Shown here in pieces: positions 7,690-14,288 of a DNA stretch of 17,350 nucleotides. The DNA is from Methanobacterium sp. UBA44 (GTDB lineage: Archaea > Methanobacteriota > Methanobacteria > Methanobacteriales > Methanobacteriaceae), in NCBI GenBank assembly GCA_002494885.1, contig DACV01000004.1, positions 1-17,350 of the forward strand. Direction: 5' to 3'. Below the pieces are notes generated by a model. That model was not told the origin of the DNA and searched no databases. It worked only from the letters and a program-made list of their open reading frames with translations. The first letter of the stretch is position 1; every line of letters starts with the position of its first letter. A program made the translations under genes and the position numbers.

Positions 7690-8118
7690 TTATCCGTATA
7701 AAGCCCCATATTGGTCTCGTGGTGCATATGGACTGGACCAAAATATAGCTGAGGTTATAAACCATATTACCATAGCTATCAGAGCTAATAATAATATGAT
7801 TTTTCCATGCTTACTGGTGCTCCCTCCCTTTAAATATAGGAATATTCCAATTAAACAAGCTAAAATTAAGCCATAAAAAGGTAATATTGGTCTTTCACCT
7901 ATTGTTAATCCAGTAATTACGCCAAAAATTATTAAAAAGTAACCAAATACAATGATAATATATTTAACATCAGATCCAATTTCAGGTACAAGATTATTTT
8001 TATGGTCCGTCTTTGTAACATTTAGATTTTTATCCAAAGAACTACCACAATCACTACAAAACTTGTCTGGTTCCTTATTAATTTTCCCACAATTAGGACA
8101 AATTTTTATACCAGCCAT
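7690..8118 (-). CDS. Zinc-ribbon membrane protein, 142 aa
   Basis: The N-terminal zinc ribbon has Cys7, Cys10, Cys21 and Cys24 (KICPNCGKINKEPDKFCSDCG), nearly matching that of the downstream gene. After a polar linker come about three hydrophobic helices (residues near 52-74, 81-97 and 105-128). The tail SSPYAPRDQYGALYG is short and aromatic. The start ATG 8118 is preceded by GGGGAT on the minus strand, a modest ribosome site. It is the first gene of the leftward zinc-ribbon pair and diverges from the small RHH gene across a spacer with repeated operator-like motifs. Function unknown; a membrane-bound metal-binding sensor or scaffold would fit. Confidence 0.72.
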   Translation of the reverse strand: MAGIKICPNCGKINKEPDKFCSDCGSSLDKNLNVTKTDHKNNLVPEIGSDVKYIIIVFGYFLIIFGVITGLTIGERPILPFYGLILACLIGIFLYLKGGSTSKHGKIILLLALIAMVIWFITSAIFWSSPYAPRDQYGALYG

Positions 8119-8152
8119 AAAATCCCCTATTAATGTATAAATTAGATACTTA

Positions 8153-8263
8153 CTAAATATTAAGTTTTTACTAATTATATTTAAGTTTTAGTGTTTTTAG
8201 TTCACGCTTAATACTAAGAATATTTAGTTTACGGTTTATATTACGCTTATAACAAACTAAATA
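8153..8263. promoter_or_regulatory. Operator-like repeats flanking the RHH gene promoter
   Basis: Three copies of ACTAAATA/TATTTAGT lie in this spacer, at 8153-8160, 8221-8228 (inverted) and 8256-8263. The last two sit within a perfect 10-bp inverted repeat, TATTTAGTTT (8221-8230) and AAACTAAATA (8254-8263). This repeat brackets a TATA-like TTTATATT at 8235-8242. Binding to both arms would cover the promoter of the gene at 8295. The first copy lies upstream of the leftward zinc-ribbon gene. The repeats are seen; their function is inferred. Confidence 0.5.
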
Positions 8264-8294
8264 ACGACATAAACATAAAAAGAGGTTATTTAGG

Positions 8295-8453
8295 ATGGGA
8301 CGACTATATATTCCCGTAGATTTAACAGATAAAGAAGAAAAAGAATTCAGAAGGAAAGCATTTGAAAAATATGAAGGTAAAAAAGGATATTTAAAAATGG
8401 GGGCCAGTGATGCTTTCCGTTTATGGATAAAAAGTCAAAATCAAAAAAAATGA
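8295..8453 (+). CDS. Small ribbon-helix-helix-like DNA-binding protein, 52 aa
   Basis: A small basic protein starting MGRLYIPVDLTDKEEKEFRR. It has a predicted short beta strand (LYIPVDL) then two helices (DKEEKEFRRKAFEKYEG and MGASDAFRLWIKSQN), the pattern of MetJ/Arc-type regulators common on archaeal plasmids and proviruses. The ribosome site is AGAGGT at 8281-8286, about eight bases before the ATG. It stands alone between the leftward zinc-ribbon genes and a long non-coding stretch, downstream of an inverted repeat it may itself recognise. A role in autoregulation, copy control or element regulation is inferred. The family call is by pattern only. Confidence 0.6.
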   Translation: MGRLYIPVDLTDKEEKEFRRKAFEKYEGKKGYLKMGASDAFRLWIKSQNQKK

Positions 8454-9131
8454 AAGTGAGTTGGTGTAATTTAAATATTTTTTCCTTTTGTCTCGATGTA
8501 AACACATATTAAAATACCCGCACACATCCCCATCTACCTGAATAACGCACTGATTTATTAAATCTGTTTTTAAAATACTTAGATACTCATAAAAACAGTA
8601 CTAAATGCAGAATTTCATATATACCGAATGGACTATTTACCAACCCTTCGTACCACTATTTCAGGGGGCGTATATATAAATTCCCGGCTGTATGTATCTG
8701 TAAATCTGTTTTCTATATTGGATCTAAAATACTTGAAATATTTGTGGTAGTGGAACACAATTAAAGTTATGTAAAGCGTAATTAAAATCATAGTTAATCA
8801 TCATTTCATTTAATATAATAGAAGCATTCTTTCATTATTCTACTGATCCTTATAAAGGATAGTTTGGCATTTTAATTTGATGTCTATGCAAGTACCTAAA
8901 TCCATACAAAACAGACAGGACAAGGAAGATAATTTCTAAAACTTATTTAATACTATCAAAAATACCTATAAATGACCATTTACCCCTATATCAAACTATG
9001 CATTTCTGTATAAATAACACCAATTATTTCGGGGATTTATAAACAGATCCAAAGTTATAATAACCTGATTTAGCTACCAAAATCTTGGATTATAGATAAA
9101 CTTTTTTAATAATGAAAATAGAAGCAAATAC
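8454..9131. other. 680-bp gene-free stretch with repeated TCTGTTT motifs
   Basis: No convincing ORF is present on either strand. The 12-mer TAAATCTGTTTT occurs twice directly (8559-8570 and 8701-8712), each followed by TAAAATACTT (8571-8580 and 8724-8733). Inverted copies of its core, AAACAGA, occur at 8909-8915 and 9041-9047. A short hairpin ATCCTT-ATA-AAGGAT lies at 8846-8860. The right end (near 9103-9110) holds a TATA-like TTTTTAAT centred about 26 bases before the ATG at 9132, so that gene may be leaderless. It may be an origin, a regulatory region or an unrecognised RNA gene. Confidence 0.4.
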
Positions 9132-9830
9132 ATGGGGAAAGATAAATATTTTTTTCTTGCTTTAACTCTATTAATTTTTATATTGGCTTTTTTGAGTTTC
9201 ATTTATAAATCTTATAATTTATTCACATATGAAGTCTTAACAGCAATTATTTTATTTATACTTTTATTCTGGCAATTAGGACGAATTTATAAAGTTAAAG
9301 TCTTTCAATTTTTAATTGGAGATTTTGTTTTAAGTGATTCATTAAAGGTAAATAAATTCATTTATGATACAGATGAGATAAAAATTTATAGATTATATCT
9401 TAATTCATCCTGGATAGCAATATTTCTTTTTTTACTATTCTTTAATGATGTCTCGTTACTAACATTAATTATACCTGGATTAACTTTAATATCAATAGGT
9501 ACTGCTTTGTCTATTTTAACTTTTAATTATTCAAGAGCTACAGACTGCGGAATAGAAAATAATTTTATATATTCGAGTGCTAAAAGATTTTTTTTATCAA
9601 CTATCTATGCAATTCTAATGTTACTTTCTATAATGATTTATAAAATTATTCCAGTTATTACAAATTTAAATATATCATTTTCGCCTTTTCCTTTCGCTAT
9701 TGCCTCTATACAATCTATATTAATGGGAGTTATTCTTATATTCATCTCATTTTTCTTTATAAAGGCATTTAGATATTTATTTGAAGGATTTGTTCTTTCA
9801 ATTAACGAAACAATAATATTTGATAAATAA
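9132..9830 (+). CDS. Multi-pass membrane protein of unknown function, 232 aa
   Basis: A hydrophobic protein with about six to seven transmembrane segments (residues near 6-26, 34-50, 94-106, 110-130, 153-173, 184-210), separated by a polar stretch (DTDEIKIYRLYLNSS). I recognise no family or catalytic motif. There is no clear ribosome site; a TATA-like box about 26 bases before the ATG suggests a leaderless mRNA. It ends 27 bases before the type IIG enzyme gene, and the intervening DNA forms a hairpin over that gene's ribosome site, so translation of the two may be linked. Codon use is strongly AT-rich compared with the first half of the enzyme gene. A membrane-linked part of the defence block is conceivable. 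Confidence 0.65.
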   Translation: MGKDKYFFLALTLLIFILAFLSFIYKSYNLFTYEVLTAIILFILLFWQLGRIYKVKVFQFLIGDFVLSDSLKVNKFIYDTDEIKIYRLYLNSSWIAIFLFLLFFNDVSLLTLIIPGLTLISIGTALSILTFNYSRATDCGIENNFIYSSAKRFFLSTIYAILMLLSIMIYKIIPVITNLNISFSPFPFAIASIQSILMGVILIFISFFFIKAFRYLFEGFVLSINETIIFDK

Positions 9831-9831
9831 A

Positions 9832-9855
9832 AAATATCTTTCCAAGGAGATATTT
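9832..9855 (+). promoter_or_regulatory. Hairpin burying the ribosome site of the restriction enzyme gene
   Basis: AAATATCT (9832-9839) and AGATATTT (9848-9855) are perfect 8-base arms, extendable by two G-U pairs around a CCAA loop. The AAGGAGA ribosome site (9844-9850) lies within the stem and loop. The left arm starts one base after the preceding stop codon, so a ribosome finishing the upstream gene would cover or open it. This fits translational coupling or restrained expression. Confidence 0.5.
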
Positions 9856-9857
9856 AA

Positions 9858-12842
9858 ATGAATAAAGCACCTCCAGAAATAATGGAATTAGTGGATAAGT
9901 TTGAAAGAAATATAGAAGCGTATAAAAATCCTAGCTATAAGGAAGAACAGCTTAAACAGGAATTTATCAACCCATTTTTTAAAGCCCTAGGCTGGGATGT
10001 AGACAATATATCCGGCACTGCCCCACAGTACAGAGATGTTATTTTTGAAGATAGTATTAAAGTAGGTGGCGGAACTAAAGCACCAGATTATTGTTTCACA
10101 CTTACTGGCCGAAAAATGTTCTTTATTGAAGCCAAAAAACCATCTGTAAATATAGATAAAGATAAAAAACCAGCATACCAGCTCCGCAGATATGCCTGGA
10201 GTGCTAAATTACCACTTTCAATTTTAACTGATTTTGAAGAATTAGCTGTATATGAAACTAGGACAAGACCAAAGAAAAATGACCGTACTAGTGCTGGCAG
10301 AATAAAGTATTTAAGCTACAAGGATTATGTGGACCAATGGGATTACCTATATAATACTTTCTCAAAGGATGCATTATTAAAGGGGTCATTTGATAAGTAT
10401 GCTGAAAGCACCAAAAAGAAGAGGGGCACAACAGAAGTAGATGATGAATTCTTATCAGAAATAGAAACATGGAGAGAATTATTCGCAAAAAACATCGCAC
10501 TACGAAACCCAGATCTAACAGTAGAAGAACTGAACTACTCAGTACAACAAACGATAGACCGCATCATATTCCTAAGAATGTGCGAAGACAGAGGAATAGA
10601 AAAATACGGTAAACTCCAATCTCTACTAGATAATGATAACATATACCAAGCATTCACCCAGGTATGCTTAGATGCTGATGCTAAATACAACTCTGGCTTA
10701 TTTCACTTCCATGAAGAAAAAAACCGACCAACAGAACCAGATCAACTAACACTCACTCTAACCATAGATGATAGAATACTAAAAACAGTCATAAAAAGCC
10801 TATACTATCCTGATAGCCCATATGAATTTTCCGTACTTCAACCTGAAATATTAGGTAATGTATATGAACAGTTCTTAGGGAAAGTCATCAGGTTAACACC
10901 AAGCCACCAAGCCAAGGTAGAAGAGAAGCCAGAAGTCAAAAAAGCAGGCGGAATTTATTATACACCTAAATATATAGTAGATTACATAGTTAAAAACACA
11001 GTAGGAAAACTATGTAAAGGTAAAACTCCTAATAAGGTATCAGAATTACACATAATAGACATTGCTTGTGGATCTGGTTCTTTCTTACTAGGAGCATACA
11101 AATATCTCTTAGACTGGCATAGAGACTACTATTCACAACAGAAAGACCAAAACAGATTAAAGGATAAAATCTATCAAGGTAAAAATGGCGAATTGCATCT
11201 AACAATACAGGAAAAGAAAAGAATCCTCCTAAACAATATTTATGGGGTAGATATAGACAGTCAGGCAGTATGGGTAACCAAACTAAGTTTACTTTTACAA
11301 GTTCTGGAAGGGGAGAATAAAGATGCACTAGAAGCTCAACAGAAGCTGTTCAAAGAACGAGCACTCCCAGACCTTGGTGATAATATTAAATGTGGGAACA
11401 GTCTAATCGGACCAGAAATATATAGCGAGATAGAGGTAGAAGCTGATGAAATTCGGCGCATAAATCCATTTGATTGGGGAAGTGAGTTCCCTGAGATCAT
11501 TAAAAACGGAGGGTTTGATGCAGTAATAGGCAATCCTCCATGGGGTGCAGATTTTACAGATTCAGAATTAAGTTATTTGCGTTTAATTAATAAAGAGATA
11601 ATTGTTAGAATGGTAGACTCATTTATGTATTTTATCCATCATTCAACAATGTTAATGTCTTCGAATAGTATCTTTGGAATGATATTACCTAGTACTTTAT
11701 TGACTCAGACCGATATGGAAGCTTTGAGACATTTTTTAATTAATAAATACGGAATAAAAATTCTTGTTAACTTAGGTCAAAAAGTATTTGGACCAAAAGT
11801 CCTGAATACTTCCACTATCCTCGTATTAAGTCCTAATAAATCTATTAAAAAAATGATTTTAGGAGATATTCGTAATGTTGATCCTAGTGAAAAACAAAGA
11901 TTTCTAACTGAAATAAAACCTATTAAATATTCAAAATGGTTAGATACTGCATTAAAAGACCCTTTCTATACATTTTTTACAAACCATATTTCTGGAGTAA
12001 ATATTTATCAAAGGCTCATGGGAATTAATCCTCCCTTTAAAAAATTAATTGATGGAAAAATACAGAGGGGAATAAGCCCAGACTATAAAGATGCTTTCGT
12101 TGTTGATAATAAACTTGTTGAACAGGTTAATTTGGAAAAAGATGTAATTAAACCATGTGTTTTAGGTGAAAATGTCACAAGATACAATTTTAAAAAACCT
12201 TCTCAGTCTATAATTTATCTAACACGCGATAGTAATATTAGAGAATATCCTAATATTAAGAACCATATAAGTCAATACAAGGATAAAATTACTTGTAAAG
12301 AAGTAAAAGAAGGTAAACATCCATGGTTTGCTTTACATAGGCCAAGAAACCCAGATATATTCAAATCACCAAAATTCATAGGACTTACAACTACTAAAAA
12401 GATCACAGTTGCTTTAGATAATGAAAATGGATATTACGCAACAGATGCGTTGTACTTATTTAAATTAAAAGATTGTGTGCTTAATGATCATTTTGTATTG
12501 GGCGTCCTACAATCTAGAATGTTCCATTTCTTGTATTTAATGTCAATACAAGGAGAACAAAGAGTTATACCACAAATTAAAGCTGTAAAGTTATATGAAT
12601 TACCATTTCCACTTATAGATCTTAATGAATCTAAGTATAAAACAAAGCATGATAATATGGTTAATCTTGTAGAAAAGATGTTAAAACTGAATAAAGATAT
12701 TAATTCAGCTAGAACGCCTCAGGATAAGGAAATAATTAAGCGACAGATTGATGCTACGGATAAGCAGATTGATGCATTGGTTTATGAGTTGTATGGTTTG
12801 ACAGAGGATGAGATCAAGATAGTGGAAAAAGAGTTAGTTTGA
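9858..12842 (+). CDS. Single-chain type IIG (Eco57I-like) restriction-modification enzyme
   Basis: A 994-aa fusion of endonuclease, adenine methyltransferase and specificity region, expected to recognise, methylate and cut DNA. The N-terminal PD-(D/E)xK nuclease has Asp77 (PDYCF) and Glu91-Ala-Lys93 (FFIEAKKP). A helical linker follows (about 195-345). The methyltransferase has motif X-like GGIYYTPKYIVDYIV (364-378), motif I DIACGSGSFL (401-410, SAM binding) and catalytic NPPW (559-562). Residues about 650-970 form a TaqI/Eco57I-type target recognition region. No helicase motifs occur, ruling out type ISP and HsdR enzymes. ATG 9858 has AAGGAGA eight bases upstream, but inside a hairpin. Base usage changes soon after NPPW: the first half is richer in C-ending codons and the second is T-rich, suggesting a replaced specificity region. 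It looks intact and is followed closely by the PH/SHOCT gene. Confidence 0.92.
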   Translation: MNKAPPEIMELVDKFERNIEAYKNPSYKEEQLKQEFINPFFKALGWDVDNISGTAPQYRDVIFEDSIKVGGGTKAPDYCFTLTGRKMFFIEAKKPSVNIDKDKKPAYQLRRYAWSAKLPLSILTDFEELAVYETRTRPKKNDRTSAGRIKYLSYKDYVDQWDYLYNTFSKDALLKGSFDKYAESTKKKRGTTEVDDEFLSEIETWRELFAKNIALRNPDLTVEELNYSVQQTIDRIIFLRMCEDRGIEKYGKLQSLLDNDNIYQAFTQVCLDADAKYNSGLFHFHEEKNRPTEPDQLTLTLTIDDRILKTVIKSLYYPDSPYEFSVLQPEILGNVYEQFLGKVIRLTPSHQAKVEEKPEVKKAGGIYYTPKYIVDYIVKNTVGKLCKGKTPNKVSELHIIDIACGSGSFLLGAYKYLLDWHRDYYSQQKDQNRLKDKIYQGKNGELHLTIQEKKRILLNNIYGVDIDSQAVWVTKLSLLLQVLEGENKDALEAQQKLFKERALPDLGDNIKCGNSLIGPEIYSEIEVEADEIRRINPFDWGSEFPEIIKNGGFDAVIGNPPWGADFTDSELSYLRLINKEIIVRMVDSFMYFIHHSTMLMSSNSIFGMILPSTLLTQTDMEALRHFLINKYGIKILVNLGQKVFGPKVLNTSTILVLSPNKSIKKMILGDIRNVDPSEKQRFLTEIKPIKYSKWLDTALKDPFYTFFTNHISGVNIYQRLMGINPPFKKLIDGKIQRGISPDYKDAFVVDNKLVEQVNLEKDVIKPCVLGENVTRYNFKKPSQSIIYLTRDSNIREYPNIKNHISQYKDKITCKEVKEGKHPWFALHRPRNPDIFKSPKFIGLTTTKKITVALDNENGYYATDALYLFKLKDCVLNDHFVLGVLQSRMFHFLYLMSIQGEQRVIPQIKAVKLYELPFPLIDLNESKYKTKHDNMVNLVEKMLKLNKDINSARTPQDKEIIKRQIDATDKQIDALVYELYGLTEDEIKIVEKELV

Positions 12843-12865
12843 TTCCATAAATCTGGTGAGAAAAT

Positions 12866-13372
12866 ATGGTTAAGATTCCTAGGAAAGAAATGAGATTAAG
12901 AAATCAAGTTAATCATAAATTTATTAGTAATGGTGTTGATTTTTCAGATGATATGTTAATATATGGTAATGGAGCAGGTGGTGGGATTTTACTACAACCT
13001 GAGGGGTTATTAACAGCTGATAATAAATTTATTCATTACAGGGATATTAAATCAATTAAAGAGAAAATCAATATAAATAAGGATGAATTTCTAGCATTTG
13101 GCTTAATAGGAATGGGATTTGATATTGCAAATTCTAAGACCATTGAAATAAAATTTAATGAAGATAAAATCTTGATTGGAAATATAAGGAATGAAGAAGC
13201 ATTTAAATTTATAAATTCAGTTAAAGATAAAATTCGTGAAACCGAAGATAAATCTAAAAATACCACATCTCCAGTTGAAGAAATAAAAATGGCTAAAGAT
13301 TTATTGGATGATGGTGCTATAACAGAAGAAGAATTCCAAATAATAAAAGAAAAAGTCTTGAAAAAATTATAA
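12866..13372 (+). CDS. PH-like domain protein with C-terminal SHOCT domain
   Basis: A 168-aa protein starting 23 bases after the restriction enzyme stop, with GGTGAG upstream of the ATG. Residues about 20-115 look like a bacterial PH-like beta domain (ILLQPEGLLTADNKFIHYRDI, KTIEIKFNEDKILIGNIRNEEA then a helix FKFINSVKDKI). A flexible linker follows, and residues 135-168 are a SHOCT module (EEIKMAKDLLDDGAITEEEF). PH-like/SHOCT proteins are widespread in prokaryotes and their roles are mostly unknown; SHOCT is thought to promote oligomerisation or positioning. Its place between a restriction enzyme and a TIR gene suggests defence association, but it may simply be a passenger. Confidence 0.72.
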   Translation: MVKIPRKEMRLRNQVNHKFISNGVDFSDDMLIYGNGAGGGILLQPEGLLTADNKFIHYRDIKSIKEKININKDEFLAFGLIGMGFDIANSKTIEIKFNEDKILIGNIRNEEAFKFINSVKDKIRETEDKSKNTTSPVEEIKMAKDLLDDGAITEEEFQIIKEKVLKKL

Positions 13373-13451
13373 TACTAAAAAGAAGCTAAAATACGCTAAT
13401 CGTGCATGTGATGAGTTGATTACTAGTTAAACGATATTCTGGTTGGATTAT

Positions 13452-14225
13452 ATGGAGAGTGAGGAATTTTTGAAATGGTGTAAATTAGTTCATCAAACTG
13501 CTTTTTCATATTTGAAATATAAAGATTATTTTTGGGCCTTGGAATTTTTAAAGAAATCTAATTTAAGTTTAATGTCTAGTTCCGATGGTTGGTATGCTGG
13601 AGATCGTGAGTTAACTGGCTGGCATCTTTATATTCAAGTGCCTATGGAATATAAGGATGAATTCGATGCGAATATAAAAAAGGACATAGATGAAGCATAC
13701 AATGAATCATTGGGTTCAGATAACTATTTAAGAGATATACATGTAGAAATAAAACTGATAGAAAATTCTGAATTTTATTTTAATTTTAAAGATCAAGTTG
13801 CAAGTTTAAGCAAAAAATTTGATTACGATGTAGTTCTTTCTTTTGCAGGTGAAGATAGAAAATATGTGGAACAAGTAGCCACTAATCTACTCTATAGTGA
13901 AATAAGGGTGTTCTATGATAAATTTAGCAGTGTAGATAGTTGGGGAAAAGATTTGTATATACACTTTGATGAGATATATCGAAAAAAAGCAAGATTTTGT
14001 GTAATGTTTCTTTCTGAAAATTATGCAAAAAAATTATGGACAAATCATGAGCGTCGTAGTGCTCAAGCAAGAGCTTTTGAAGAAAAAGAGGAATATATAC
14101 TGCCTGTAAGATTTGATAATACAGAAATACCTGGAATCGTGACCACTATAGGTTATATAAATGCTAATAAATACACTCCTAAAGAATTAGCTGATATGAT
14201 AAAGGAGAAACTAGAAAAATTATAG
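13452..14225 (+). CDS. TIR-domain protein with an unrecognised N-terminal domain
   Basis: A 257-aa protein whose C-terminal half (about residues 123-257) is a TIR domain: FDYDVVLSFAGEDRKYVEQV opens it, DKFSSVDSWGKDL fits the BB-loop region, and Trp196...Glu200 (LWTNHE) matches the position of the catalytic glutamate in NAD-consuming TIR enzymes. The first 120 residues (with WYAGDRELTGWHLYIQVP) are a separate domain I do not recognise, perhaps a sensor. Prokaryotic TIR proteins commonly act in antiviral defence by depleting NAD or making signal nucleotides. The start is taken as ATG 13452; a TTG at 13443 is possible. It lies 79 bases after the PH/SHOCT gene on the same strand. No partner such as a Sir2 or a nucleotide cyclase is in the window. 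Confidence 0.82.
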   Translation: MESEEFLKWCKLVHQTAFSYLKYKDYFWALEFLKKSNLSLMSSSDGWYAGDRELTGWHLYIQVPMEYKDEFDANIKKDIDEAYNESLGSDNYLRDIHVEIKLIENSEFYFNFKDQVASLSKKFDYDVVLSFAGEDRKYVEQVATNLLYSEIRVFYDKFSSVDSWGKDLYIHFDEIYRKKARFCVMFLSENYAKKLWTNHERRSAQARAFEEKEEYILPVRFDNTEIPGIVTTIGYINANKYTPKELADMIKEKLEKL

Positions 14226-14244
14226 ATAAATTGTATATTAATTG

Positions 14245-14265
14245 AAAATTCAAAAAGAGAATTTT
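14245..14265. terminator. AT-rich hairpin between convergent genes
   Basis: AAAATTC (14245-14251) and GAATTTT (14259-14265) form a 7-bp inverted repeat with a seven-base loop. It sits between the stop of the rightward TIR gene and the stop of the leftward polymerase gene. T residues follow on both strands, so it could end both transcripts. Confidence 0.35.
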
Positions 14266-14288
14266 GTATAATGTTACCAATCGGAAAG

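Noticed and set aside
8604..8940. Short ATG-started frames in the long spacer (about 19-24 codons).
   Set aside because: Very short, no ribosome sites, unlike real proteins in composition.
10288..11533. Several minus-strand ORFs of 65-99 codons inside the restriction enzyme gene.
   Set aside because: Shadows of a well-supported plus-strand gene, with low-complexity translations.
9858..12842. Reading the restriction enzyme as type I HsdR, type ISP or a BREX PglX protein.
   Set aside because: No helicase motifs are present, and the N-terminal PD-(D/E)xK nuclease plus NPPW methyltransferase in one chain fits type IIG better. No other BREX genes are nearby.
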